From Vitellaria paradoxa (lineage: Eukaryota > Streptophyta > Magnoliopsida > Ericales > Sapotaceae), in contig CM034240.1 of the NCBI GenBank assembly GCA_019916065.1, positions 37,127,389 through 37,191,388 of the forward strand: a stretch of DNA of 64,000 bases. The letters run 5' to 3'. A program made the position numbers and the translations under genes. Below the pieces are notes generated by a model, which did no database searches, was not told the origin of the DNA, and worked only from the letters and a program-made list of their open reading frames with translations. Positions 11,927-23,520 of the stretch are shown here, one piece after another (the first letter of the stretch is position 1; every line of letters begins with the position of its first letter).

Positions 11927-12256
11927 TTAAGAACAAATAAACATATAAACACAGATAAATTTCAATGTTTCATATGTATAAACAAACATACATAAGGTGG
12001 AAGAGAGGAAGGAGGAGGTTGGGAACTGGAGAGAGGAGATAAGGAGTACAACCACGATAGAGAGGGGCGAGCAGAGGTAGTATTGGCTGCGGTGGCTGCG
12101 GTGGAGGCGCGTTGAGTGCCGAAGAACGGAGGTGCATTGGTACCCTAGTTGGACTTTGAGGCTGAAATGCTTGCGGCTATGGAGGCTTAATTTTGCTTCT
12201 AGTTTTTGGATTTGGAGAGAGAACTGCACGCAAGGAAGAATTGAAGTGCAGGACAT
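11927..12256 (-). other. Open frame inside CACTA, 5' side of its gene; coding status unknown
   Basis: A 109-codon Ser/Leu-rich frame on the minus strand upstream of the transposase remnant. The nucleotide context is locally GC-rich (ggtggctgcggtggaggcg, about 12087-12105) compared with the flanks, so it may be the promoter or first-exon part of the CACTA gene. The peptide has no family signature. The rest of 11000-12340 is AT-rich without recognisable motifs. Confidence 0.25.
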
Positions 12257-13414
12257 GGGGGTTCCGTTTAAGTTTTAAAAGTTTAATTAATAAGGTTAAT
12301 TATTTTTTTAGTAATTATTTGTAAAATTTTATTTTTGTAACAATAAAACTTGTCACTAAATATGTGTTAGTGATGGAAAAAATAATTTCTCACAATAGAA
12401 AATTTTAATCCTGCAAAAGTGATAATTTTTTTGGCGCCAATCCCTCTTTCAACTTTTAGTGATGAGAATAAGTGACAACAAAATAATTTCTCCTCTGAAT
12501 ATTAAACTTTCAGTGACAATTTATATTTCTTGTCACAAAAAAATTATAAAATATGTTTTCAGTGATAACAAAAAAAAAATATTGTCACTAAAGCACATGT
12601 ATTGTGACAATATTTTTCATTGTCACAGAAAATTTGTCACTTAGTTATATTATTTACTAAAATCAATTTAATAAAACATATATCATATTAAGTTTATTAT
12701 TTAAATTAATAATAATTGAGAAATTATCTAATTTAAAAATAAGTATTTAACTTAATTTATCGTAATAATAATTGTTTAAATTAATTTAGTTGTATTATTT
12801 ATTTTTAAATTAATTAAATTAAATTAAATTAAATAACTTTTTAATTATATTATTTATTAAAAATAATTTTAGTTTAACAAAATATTTGAATAAAATAATT
12901 TATTTTAAATGTGATGCAATAAATATGAATAAAGTGTTAAAATTGATAAAATGCATGTTTATAACAAAAAAAGAAAGGAATAAGAACACCTTTTTTTGTC
13001 TAAATTTTCACTTTTTTAGTAACAAAAAAATAGATTTAACGAATATATTTTTTGCCTATTTTAAAAAATCTATAAATATAAAAAGAGAAACAGTAAATAT
13101 AAATTATTATGAAATGTAATCTTAATAATTATTTGTAAAATTTTATTTATGTGACAAAAAAAATTTGTCATCAAATATTTTCAATGACAATAAAATAACT
13201 TTGTCACTGGATATTAATATTTCAGTAACAACAAAATAACTTTGTCACTGCATATTAATATTTCTGTGACAATTTATATTATTTGTCACAAAAACAATCT
13301 TAAAATGTATTTTCAGTGACAACAAAAAAATATTGTCACTAAATACCATATATTTATGACAATATTTTTTATTGTCACAAAAACTTGTCACTACAGCCCT
13401 CCTTTCTTACAGTG

Positions 13415-13648
13415 AGGAACTTCAACAAAAATGTAAAGCCACGAGAATTCAAAACTGGTGATTTTGTTCTCAGAAAGTTAAGGGGGGCAAGAAAAGACCC
13501 AATAGAAAGCAAGCCCGGCGCTAACTAAGAAGGTCAATTTCAGGTTACTAGGGTGCTCAGCAATAGAGCTTATCACCTAGCAGATATGGAGGAGAGACCA
13601 GTAAAAAGACCTTGGAATGTAGTCCACTTGAAATTATTGTATGTGTAA
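13415..13648 (+). pseudogene. Tat-element integrase C-terminus, continued after CACTA
   Basis: After the right CACTA end and the duplicated AGG, the Tat reading resumes in the same frame at 13418 and continues to a TAA at 13646-13648. It has the family C-terminal blocks KPREFKTGDFVLRKL, GQFQVTRVLSN and WNVVHLKLLYV. One in-frame TAA interrupts it near 13525. Its in-frame continuity with the codon at 9047-9049 is independent proof of the insertion boundaries. Confidence 0.85.
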
Positions 13649-13765
13649 GAATTTCAAACATTTTTTTTTTAGTTGCAGGAATGAGAATGAACAACTTTAG
13701 AGACATGCACAAAATTTAAGAAACGTCCATCTGAGTTTCCCAGATGTGACAATTGAAAAAAGGTA

Positions 13766-13968
13766 GTGCCACTGGTTCAGCCCAGCGGTTGACTTGAAAA
13801 AGAATGCTTCCACTGGTCCATCCCATTGGTTGACTCGAAAAGATTAGTCCTACTGGTTCATACTAGTGGTTGACTTGAAAAAGAACAGTCTCATTAGTCC
13901 ATCCTAGCGGTTGACTCAGAAAAGGCAAGTCCTATTGAATGGTCCCAGTGGCTAGCTTAGAAAGGGGA
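13766..13968. repeat. 41-bp tandem repeat, five copies, in Tat 3' untranslated region
   Basis: Five head-to-tail units of about 41 bp. The shared pattern is '(c)actggtccatccc-agtggttgactcgaaaag'. Copies begin near 13766, 13806, 13847, 13888 and 13929. The units diverge by point changes. They lie between the integrase stop and the antisense ORF; tandem repeats in this zone are common in Tat/Ogre-type elements. Confidence 0.85.
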
Positions 13969-14599
13969 CAGACTTATTAGTTTTCTTGTAGTATATAATT
14001 CAAAAGTGTGGTTTTGATCTAAATATGGACTAAGTTCTCTCGTTTGGGTAATATTTACCTCTAAGAATGTCAGATATAGGGAAAAATAATATCCTAACCA
14101 TTTCACATGAGGTGACATAGCAGAAATGCAATAATAGTTCAAGTTCATTTACACAGGAAGATTCCCAACCATATAAAATATGATCGGTAGCATATTAAAA
14201 GTTATTTCAATTCAACTTATAATGATTTAAGTTCATTTACTTGATAAAATTGTCATACTAATCTCATATATGTGAGCATTGCATGCATGCTTCATACTTA
14301 TCATTTCATGAGTTTTGTTTTTTATGACGCAATATATTACGAATATGGTGTGTTTGACGCTGGCTTAAAAAGCATATTAATTGTTTAAGTGTTGAATTTC
14401 AAGTACTTATCATTTACTTAACAGGATTGATATTTTGACTTTGCAAACTTAAAGATAAAGTAGATTGGCTAAAATGCATTTTTACAAATGTAAATGCTAT
14501 GTGCCAACACAACAATATCAACCACAAATAGAAAAATGTTTCATTAATATCTCAAAAGTTGAAGTACATCAAATTTTATAATATAAAAAAAAATTAAAG
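13969..14599. other. Tat element non-coding spacer
   Basis: AT-rich, no coding signal on either strand; part of the untranslated 3' region between the tandem repeats and the antisense ORF. Confidence 0.5.
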
Positions 14600-17137
14600 G
14601 TAGATAACCTTCAATCCTTGGGAGGTTGCTTTGGTTCTAAAGTGGAGGCCTCTTAAGCTTTGGCAATCTGGGGGTTACTTTGGACCTCTACTTCACATTC
14701 TTCTAATTCTTTCTCTCCCAAGGTGTTGAGTGTTGGAGTTGGAAAAGGAGGGGACCAATCAAAGCTAAACAAGGGAATCTTCTCATTAGGGTAAGGCTAT
14801 AGACATCTTTGTAAATTTTTTAAGTTGGCTCAACAGACATCTTTTTCATAACAGCTTCCCAGCCATCCAGGAAGTACTCGTTACGTGCATCTATCATTTG
14901 TTGAATAAAATCTTGGAAGCTTGCCTCAGTATTTGGGCAGCCTTCTCTTCAACTGTTTCTAATTCTTATTACTTTTACTGAAAGGCAATATTCTTGCCTT
15001 TGAGCTCAACCTTTAGTTGTATGTTGGCCTCTTTCTAACTGAGATGTTCTAATTAGACCTTGGTTAGCTTTGAAGATATCCTCCCTTGTTTGGCCTTTGT
15101 AAGAGATAACTCGGCCTTTAAATTTGCAAGTAGTCGACACTTTGCTAGTAGCTCTTTATCTTTGGAGGCCAGAAATTTTGTCGACAATATTGAATTTCTT
15201 CTCGCTGGCCTCTACCTCTTCCTTGGTAGTCGTAACCTCGAGCCTGGTAGCTTCAAGTTTCAATTTTATCCACCTCTGATCTTCCTCGAGTTCGATAATT
15301 TTATTCATGAGTCCTCAAAATCAGACCTTTATCATCATTTATTTTTTTGTGCACGGTCTGACTCCGGAAATCAACTTGTGAGAGTGCAGAAAGGACTGAA
15401 ATAATGAAAAAATGAGTCAAATTAAAAAGATTGAAAATCCTAAGATATAGAGAAATGGAAATGTGTTGAAGGTAAGGAGGGCTTACTGTTATTACACTTA
15501 ACAATAAAGTTTGATGTAGGTCTTCTCATCGACTCGTTTGGATCTTCTGTTGATCATAAAAGGGGCATCTCCTTTCATGAACTTGTTGGGATACACGAAT
15601 GCAGAGTCCCAAGTCATAAAAGGTCGGCCACTTGGGGTCCCATAAGCTAGAACTATGATCTAAGGAATAAAAGAAAAAGCATCATGGGTTAGATTCCTCG
15701 GATAGTCGATCTGGAGAGAAATTGATCCCTACATTTCTTCTTCGATTCTAGAAGAGCCTGGCTATCGAGGAGGAGGAGATTGTGGTTAGCGAGCATCCCC
15801 TGATGCTTGAGAATGAGCTAGGGGCACATTCAAGGTGGGAGGACCCTTTAGTATGATCAAGTTGGTTGATTCACCGACTTTTTGCTTTTTTTTCGCCTTT
15901 GGGGTCCTCCTCGTTTGCTCAGGAGGCTTTCTTTAGGGTTTCAATCAAATACCTTATTAATACTCTAGAGGCTTTCTTATTGGCCTTCATTTGTTTTTCT
16001 TTTATTTTTGGCCCTGTTTAGCCTTTGTAGCCTTTGCAGCTACAACCTCCTTATTGGAAACCTCTGTCTTCTTTTTCTTTGTCATCCCCTTGGTGGCTTT
16101 CTTGATATCTCATTTAGGAGCCATTTCTTGCTCTAAGCTATTTATAAAAGTGAGAAAGGCCTCATTTTCTTCCTTTGCCTCAAACGCCTCTCTGATGTAA
16201 GGATCCACAATGGGGGTTGCCTCTAATATGGGTTGGTCGGCAAGGATCGGCTCTTCAATGGGAAGGGCAACGTTTTGAGTTAGGCACCAAGCTGGGTGGT
16301 TGGTGTAGTAGAACTCACGTTTCCTTTCAGGAGTCTAACTAAACCACTGACTAAGTGTTTCAGAAATAGATCCAATCGCAAACCCTTAAGGGGGGCAACA
16401 AACAAGCAGTAGTTTGGTTGGAAGTTGAAGAGAATGGGTACCGACCGTGCGAAATGGAAAGTGTCTAGTCTGCCTAAGAATTCAAATGCGTTCTCTGTAT
16501 GAGGGAAGTAAGGCTTCCCTTTGCCCAAGGCTTTCTTGTTCGGTCGTCTACACACAAGAACAACAAATAATCAATAAGAAATCAATTATCAAATTAATTA
16601 CAAACAAAAAATGAAAACATTAGAAGTACCCAACCTGGGCCCTGTGCTACTACAGTAATTGGGGGGAAGGGGTCTTCATTGGGACTGTGTATCCATTGCC
16701 CTGTGACAATGCAGACATAATCCTCTAACCCTCTGATGTTATCTAGGAGCATGTGGACTAGGGCTTTATTAGGATGGGATTTCAAACACCATTTGTTTTC
16801 ATTCCTTTTAAGTTTGTCGATGTTGTAGCAATAAAGTAAATCACATTCAAATATGTGAAACCCATATCAACAATTGATTTCGTCTACCACATTGACTTCT
16901 ATAAAAGTTGTGGGAAACAAACCTAGGGGAAAAGTTGACCCTATGGAACATTTTACGAAGGAAGAAGGAGATAGAGAACCTTAGACCACCCTCTGTAATG
17001 GCTATAAGGGGGAATATTCCTAATTCTTCATCTTCTTCCTTAGCAAGTCTAATATTTACATTGTCTGGGATGTTATACCTCTGCTTAGAAGCAACAGTCC
17101 CTTCTCTGGTTTTCAACTCTTCAACTAGTCTATCCAT
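14600..17137 (-). pseudogene. Antisense extra ORF of the Tat element (putative gypsy-type transposon protein)
   Basis: Read from 17137 downward: MDRLVEELKTREG, then YNIPDNVNIRLA (about 17060), GGLRFSISFFLRKMFH (about 16930-16980), IRGLEDYVCIVTGQW (about 16690-16735) and FHFARSVPILFNFQP (about 16420-16465). A long Lys/Glu-rich, coiled-coil-like region follows down to about 14600. The order 'IP..V.IR ... GLR.....F' then a long coiled coil fits the putative plant gypsy-type transposon domain proteins. These are found as antisense ORFs in the 3' region of Tat elements. Stops and frameshifts are frequent. The domain call rests on motif memory only. Confidence 0.5.
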
Positions 17138-17608
17138 CTTTATCCTAAATAAATCAGAAAATAAGGAACTGACGAAAGAACCCTAGGAAGTCACTGAAAA
17201 AGAACTTTGAATTGAAGATGAAATCGCAAGAGAGAGAGCTTAGAGATTGCTGAAATACTCCAGATAGCTTGAGAAGTGCAGAAAAAAGATAACTAAGGTA
17301 AACAAAAATGGAGTGAGAAGCGGCAAAGTTTTTATTTAATGCCTCCATCTAAATTGATGTGAATGTGACAGTTGGCAAGCCCCATTTAGGGTTTGAGTGC
17401 GACGTTTGGCATTTTACGCACTAGAAGTCAAAGAGGTACTCATGCACCATAAGTTAGTCGAAAGGAAAACCAATCAGAGGGAAGCACATTCAAAACAAAA
17501 CTGTACACACGGATATGAAAAAATTTTTTATAAATAAGTTAGGTATTGTCTTAGATGTTTCATACTCTGCTTGGGTATTAACTTACCCTAACTAGAGTGA
17601 GAGCATAA

Positions 17609-18286
17609 TGTTGGTACAAAAATACCCGGGGACACGTGATATTCTCTCGAGCACAAGAGCACTGTGCAGGAATGTGCGCGACGTTGATCTAGTAATTAAT
17701 TGACCATCACGAATGGGTCCCACCATTCAACAACATAGTGTTAATGCAATTCTAACCATAAACGCAAAATAGTAATAAATGAACTAAATTTATTACTTCA
17801 TAGTGAGCCCAATTAGTTTACTTCTTTACAAGTGGCAGATAAATGTGATATTTGGACACTCCTCAAGGTTGTATAATGTCTATTTTGATACTCTTTTCCT
17901 CACGTGCATTTAATGCTGAGTGGGAGGCATTAAACATGGAATGAAAGGCATTTAAAAAAAAGTAAACTGCTATATACTTTAGTGTATATATATATAAAAT
18001 ACATAATCACTACAATTTAATTATTTAGATATTAATTTATGCATACTCTCTTACCATAAATACAGGACTTAGTCCCAAAATTTAGGTACGCTCATTATTA
18101 TCAACCATTTGCATTACTCCTTTTTTATAATTCTCTCAAGCTGATTCTGACCTTACCATCGAAGGGTTTTTTGGTCAAAGACCCTCTCTAGCCATTGCGT
18201 CTAACTTCTTGTACTCTACAGGTTAAAACTTTACTTTTCTTGTTGAAGTGGTGTGTAGGTCTAGTGGTATTTTTTATTGTCGAACA
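17609..18286 (+). repeat. Tat 3' LTR
   Basis: Starts TGTTGGTAC and ends near CGAACA. A TATA-like ccataaata sits at about 18054. The stretch after it resembles the conserved R/U5 of Tat/Ogre LTRs: 'ctgaccttaccatcgaaggg' (about 18144) followed by 'ggtcaaagaccctctctagc'. No second LTR copy exists in the window, so the ends are inferred from TG...CA alone. Confidence 0.6.
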
Positions 18287-18499
18287 ATATGTTTTTTCTT
18301 TCTTTTTTTTTTTTAATTACAGGCGAGGGATTGGGATGGGATATATGAAACTGACCGTTATGTTTCAACATTTTTACACAATCCCATTTACCAAAGTTTT
18401 AAATGAATTAATGGTTAAATAAATTATTCCAAAACAAGTTTTTTAAGAGTTTATTTATATTCATTTGATAAATATTTACACCATGATAATAAAAAATTT

Positions 18500-18790
18500 C
18501 TCAATCTTGTTAGATTTCATGTCCCTTTCCTATTTTATACTTGTATTTGTTAAAATATTTTCTAAATCTTATTAAATTTCACATACTCACATTTATTAAA
18601 AATCTCCTTAATTTATTAAAAGATTTCTTTACTAGATTTTATATCCGTTTTTGTTTCCTATTGTGATACTTGCAATTATTAAAAGATTTTGTAATCTTGT
18701 TAGATTTTATGTCCATTTCTTATGTTGATACTCGCATTTATTAACAAATTTCGTAATCTTACTAGATTTTAGTTTAGTTTCTTAATCTTT
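18500..18790. repeat. Degenerate ~60-85-bp tandem repeat, about five copies
   Basis: The core 'taatcttgttagattttatgtcc' followed by 'tgatactcgcatttattaa' recurs near 18505, 18565, 18635, 18690 and 18755, with indels between copies. It lies just 3' of the Tat LTR and just upstream of the RING pseudogene. Confidence 0.65.
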
Positions 18791-18929
18791 ACTAAAAGAT
18801 TTTTTTGACTATTAGTTTAGTTGGGAGTTCTACCTTCCTTAGGATTTCGTTTTTTCCTTATAAATAATCTTGAAGCCTATCAGGAGTTATTTAACAGTTG
18901 TTGCATTTATAATTGGAAGGATATCCAAT

Positions 18930-20101
18930 ATGCACCAACATCAACCACGGTAGAACTACCATCACCTTCACCCTATGGCCCCTCTTGGCAGTAGAAGGCA
19001 TCTTCATCCTATGGCCCCTCCTGGCAACAAGAGTGGTGATGGTTCCTTGTTTCCATACTAAGGTATCAGCCTAAAGAATTACAATTATCTTCTTCATCAT
19101 CAGATTCCATGTTATCACCACTGTGGATCAGTTCCCTATGGGTCACATAGTAATTACTCCTTTCTTATACTAAGAAATTATCATCTAATTTTTACTATGT
19201 GTCAAGTAATCTTTTGTTGTTCTTGCAATTTCATTCACAGCATTATGCTTTGGAACTATTTATTTTTTTAAAAGATAGTGAAAATTCAATTGTATTGTTT
19301 ACCTAGAGTTAGCTAAAAAGAATATTCCAGGGAGCTAAAAGATAGTGAAAATTCAATTGGGTTATGTTTCTAGAGCTATCTAAAAAGGATATACTAGGGG
19401 ACTAAAAGACAACGAAAATTTAATTGTGCTGTATTCTTGAGCTAGCTAAGAAGAATGTGCTACATAGAACATGAATAAATTGAAAATCAAGTAATTAGTC
19501 CTAAAATTTGCTTCAAAAGTTCTACCTTGTAAAACCCAAAATCAGATTCGTCTGGCCTCACTCACTCGACCCATCGCCTCACTTTCCCCTATAAATTAGA
19601 TGTTAAATAGGAAAACACTTGGTACAGTGGAGATGTCATCGGTTAGTGTAATCACGATGGCGCAAAATGGAAGCGAAGATTATTAGACATAAAATACAAC
19701 TGCAGGAGCTAGATCTATAAGAACAATCAGGCCATGTTAAAACTAGATTGTCTGAGGAAACAATCATGAGAGATTTAAGGACAAGAACCCATGTTTTATT
19801 GGTAAATAATTTAGATCTCAACAAAGAGTTGACCTCAGATCAAGTACCAGAAATCTGTGTCATATGCCAAGTAGGCAAACCACATGTTTTCATTCTTTCC
19901 ATCGTACATTGTTTGGCGTTCAATATCTTAATAAATCATTACGATGACAAATGGTGTGGAATTTTGCAGGGTGAATATTAAAATCATGAGAGAATTGGGA
20001 CTCTTCAACGTGGACATAATTACCATGTGGAATGCATAATGAAATGGTTGCAACAAAAGAATGATTGCCCCCACTGCAAAACTGTAGCTTTGCTTATGTA
20101 A
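18930..20101 (+). pseudogene. RING-H2 E3 ubiquitin ligase, pseudogene
   Basis: A Pro/His-rich N-terminal piece (HHLHPMAPLGSRRHLHPMAP, from the ATG at 18930) has stops after seven codons and later. Downstream, an exon ending at 19870 codes GHVKTRLSEETIMRDLRTRT and the first zinc pair CVIC. It ends at a gtaggc donor; the next exon (19970-20101) starts after ttttgcag and codes HNYHVECIMKWLQQKNDCPHC and a stop. This is the C3H2C3 RING-H2 layout of plant E3 ligases. It is dead on three counts: a TAA at 19979-19981, a TAA near 19720, and the third zinc ligand (Cys in 'LQCGH') replaced by Arg. The intron carries three 67-bp repeats upstream. Confidence 0.75.
19269..19465. repeat. 67-bp tandem repeat, three copies
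   Basis: Units begin at 19269, 19336 and 19403 with 'taaaagatagtgaaaattca'. They end with 'agctagctaaaaagaatatt'-like sequence. Copies 1 and 2 are most alike; copy 3 is shorter and more diverged. They lie in what was an intron of the RING-H2 gene. Confidence 0.85.
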
Positions 20102-20278
20102 TGCTAGAATTTTAATTTTTTTCATAGATTTTTATATGTTTTGAAAAGCTCTAATAAAGTTATTTTCTTTGTACAATGTAATCATTTGCTTGAAATAATC
20201 TTTTTTTTTTTTTGCCCTTTTGAAATGCCTTGTATAGAAGGGCATGATGGTTAATTTCCTAGCATAGAAGGGCATGAT

Positions 20279-21038
20279 TAAGGATGTCAATGGGACGAGT
20301 ACACAAGGGTACCCAACTCGATCGAATCCGATAAAAATTTGTTGGGAAATACCCTAATGAAATTGGAACGGGTTCAGGATTGAAATTTAATACCCCTATA
20401 GGTCTGGGACGGGTTTGGAATTTGTCAATAGAGTACCCAATACCCATTTATATTTGTAGGGTATTTGAGATGCCATAGGATGCCTTTCAGGTACTTGTTT
20501 AATAAAATATAATATAATATAATATATATTTATATATTTGTAATTTTATTCCTAAAATAAAAAAAACACAGCAATGTTCTTAGTTTTGTTGGCTTCTAGA
20601 CTTGTTTAATTTATGATTTGTTGCGTGTTATTTTCACATACCATAGATTATTCCATATTGGTTTGAATGTTCTTTATGAACTGTGATTCCTATTGTATTG
20701 TTTTAGGGGTATGTCCATATGTATTTTGTACATTTATTTCTACTATTTATAATATATTTCTTTTACCTTTCAAAAAAAACTTAGAGGTCCTTTGACCAAT
20801 GAATTTGTTCAATTTAATAAATTTAACAATTTTGTCACTCATTAATTTTTTTATTTTTTATCTCAAATAGGGTATTTAATAAATAATTTGACCAATTGAA
20901 CATAAACGAGTTTTACGGGTTTAGGACGATTTTCACGAGTTTTGGATAAGACAAGTTTGGAATTCTAACTAAAAAAATAAACGAATTTGGTAATAAGATT
21001 ATCTAATTAGGTGAGTACCCTACCCATTTACATCCCTA
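20279..21038. mobile_element. Nonautonomous hAT-like element
   Basis: Termini TAAGGATGTCAATGGG and, inverted, TAGGGATGTAAATGGG match the common plant hAT end (A/GGGATGTCAATGGG). An 8-bp target duplication flanks it: GGCATGAT (20271-20278) and GACATGAT (21039-21046), one mismatch. The 760-bp interior has no coding capacity; it holds GGGTACCC- and ACGGGTTT-rich subterminal stretches and an AT-rich centre. Confidence 0.8.
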
Positions 21039-21639
21039 GACATGATGGATTAATTTCTTTATTATGAGATCGTATTATTATTGGAGCCACTTCTCTTTCA
21101 CCTACACATAAGAATGAATAATCTTAGCATGCTGAGCGTGAAAAAAATGCTTTATTTAACTTTCTCCTATGGTTCAAGGTGTGAAGAAAATTTACAAAAC
21201 AATTACTGCAATATGTTTCCCCTAATACCATAAGCACAATTTCCTTTCATACCATAAACTGTGTTATGTCATTTGGTTGGCTTGCCTCTAGCCTTCCTCT
21301 TACAGCTTTTTAAGTGGATAAATCAAATGAATCTATCTATGATATTAAAAAGATGTATTTTTCTCTCATTCTCTCTCTCCTTCACTTCAAGTTTACGTGG
21401 CATATCTTTTTGATCTCCATTCTATTTTTTCTATAGATTTTTGAATTATTTTTGAAAATTTTCATTCTCTTTTCTTCTATTCTCTTTTTTAATTTACAAA
21501 ATATTTATTTTTTTATCCCACATCGATAAACACACCACAACCTCACTTTTTTTTTTTTTATGTGAAATCACTAGAGTTTTGACATACATTTTTAATAGAT
21601 GTGAATGCATTCAATAGTTCCAAAAAAACACTCACTTAC

Positions 21640-23520
21640 TTATAAATTCGATATATTTGTAAGATTTACATATATCAAACACATTAGTAATTGAATTAAA
21701 AAAACACCAATAAAAATGGAATTAAATTAAATAACAAATAAAAAATGCTTAAATAATAATTAGGTTATTTCTATCATAATGACAACTATTAGTATTTTTA
21801 AAATTTAAAAAAATAAAAAATACTAACATATCAATTAGGCTTGGGATTAGTTATTTTTTTAAATTTTAATTGGTCACGTTGATTATATTTATTTTATTTT
21901 ATAAAACATTAATAATTTTTTTATTTAAGCTATTTTTATAAAAATTATTTTCATCAATGTAAAGTGAACTCATGGATTTCTTAAATGAAACTTACTTATT
22001 ATTTACTGTAGCTGTAAAATTTACTAAAAAAGTAATTTGAGTTGAAAAATGTTCTAAAATTTATTAAAAATATTAATTAGATTTAAAAATATAATTTCTC
22101 TAAACAAAACAATTCTTACTACATCTTAAATTTAAAAACACAAAAATGTCAAAATATGATGTAAGCCTAGGAATATTTTTTATCAATTTAAATTGTTCAT
22201 GTCGATTATTTTTAATTGATTAATAGTATTTAATATTTGATTTATTTTTATAAATCTATTTATATAATAAAACATGACCCTTTTTGAAAATATCTTTTCA
22301 CAAACTAAGATCAAACGGTTAAGAATTATTTTTTTTTTCATTCAGCATTAATATCATTTTTATATTTTTAACTTCTCGCTTAATTCTTATTTTAGTGGAC
22401 CACACTACCATTTATTTCACAAAATGATTTGGGCATTTTAAGTTTTATCATATTCCAAGGGTAGAGATTATATACAAATCAAAATTATCTACTTAAATTC
22501 TGCCCAATTATAATTTATAGGAAGTTGAACCTTCCAAATTAAAGTTTTATAATTCATGTTTTCTTTTATGGTGCTTATCAAAAATTAATTGGTGAGAGAG
22601 AGAGAGCGACCAAAACACATGTAATAACTGATAAGGTCTAAAGTTTTGGAAAAAAAAAATTAAAACTCATGAATTATCATAATTTTTTCAATTTGAACTT
22701 TTAATCTAAATAAAGTTTCAACCATATAAGAAATTTAATACTAATTTTGTTTAGAATGCCATACGTATGTGTTATTACTAGTATTATCCATATATATATA
22801 TATATATATTAAAGTTGTGTCATTATTTTTTTTCTCATTAAAGTAAATTGTATGCACACTCTCCCTATTTATTATTTTACTTTTTATTTTTTTTAGAAAT
22901 TTTTGAATGAAATACTCTCTTTTATTTTTCAGTACTATTTTTTCTATTCTTTTTATGATATATCAGTACATGACCACAACTACATTTTATATTTAGTCTA
23001 TATAGCCACTAAGTTTGTATTATGTGACTGTAAGTAAAGTCAAGTGAGTTAATTGGTGTCTAAAATAGACTCACTTGCCTATTGGTTCATTGTTATTATA
23101 AAATTTACATATTTCAAACACATTTAAAATTAAATTTAAAAATACAAAAAATATTTAAATAATAATTAGAATTGAAAAATGATTAAAAATGATTGAATAT
23201 TATTTAAATTTATCAAAAAGTTAACTTCTCTCATAATAATAACAATCATTATATTTTTTAAATTTAAAATACAAAAAAAAAAACAAATGTCTACTATTAC
23301 CTACTTACCTATTGGTTCACCATTGTTATAAAATTTTCATATTTCAAACATATTTAAAATTAAATTTAAAAATGCAAAGAAAAATATTTAAATAATAATT
23401 AGAATTAAAAATTTAAAAATGACTGAATATTAATTAAACAAAAAATTAACTTCTCTCGTAAAAACAACAATCATTATATTTTAACGTTAAAATATAAAAA
23501 AAAATACATACTATTAATTA
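21640..23520. repeat. Dispersed AT-rich repeat, three copies (two in tandem)
   Basis: The string 'cctattggttca' followed by 'ttataaaatt' and 'catatttcaaacacatttaaa' occurs at about 23075 and again at about 23306, a tandem pair with a period near 231 bp. A third, more diverged copy is at about 21640-21830. Each ends in 'taataataattagaattgaaaa'-like sequence. A (TA)n run lies at 22791-22809. Apart from these, 21047-24120 is AT-rich with no gene that I can support. Confidence 0.6.

Larger units (their letters stand above)
9050..13414. mobile_element. CACTA (En/Spm) transposon nested in Tat integrase
   Basis: The ends are CACTACAAGAAA (9050) and, reading inward from the right, CACTGTAAGAAA (13414). 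By eye, 21 of the 28 terminal bases match, and both termini run into TAGTGAC. A 3-bp target duplication AGG flanks the element (9047-9049 and 13415-13417), as expected for CACTA. The first and last ~0.6-1 kb are packed with both orientations of a short motif (TGTCACTA / TAGTGACA and variants), the subterminal array that CACTA transposases bind. The centre holds a minus-strand TNP1-type remnant but no recognisable TNP2-type (TNPD) catalytic transposase, so it is probably nonautonomous. Between about 12640 and 13140 the DNA is almost pure A/T. Confidence 0.92.
5770..18286 (+). mobile_element. Tat-lineage Ty3/gypsy retrotransposon, 5'-truncated, with nested CACTA
   Basis: In order on the plus strand are: end of protease (TVIDTSSSYNAI, about 5818), reverse transcriptase (6095-7190), a second archaeal-type RNase H (7531-8090), integrase (about 8280-9049, resuming at 13418-13648), a 41-bp tandem repeat block, an extra ORF on the opposite strand (about 14600-17137) and a 3' LTR (17609-18286). 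A second RNase H and an antisense extra ORF near the 3' end are known features of Tat elements such as Grande. The gag gene, 5' LTR and PBS are missing: the sequence starts inside protease. Many stops interrupt the coding part. The element is about 8.1 kb without the CACTA insertion. Confidence 0.8.

Noticed and set aside
12886..13119. Lys/Asn-rich open frame in the CACTA element
   Set aside because: Composition simply reflects AT-rich DNA; it lies in the subterminal zone.
13766..13968. CRISPR-like array
   Set aside because: Units are contiguous without unique spacers, and the context is a plant retrotransposon.
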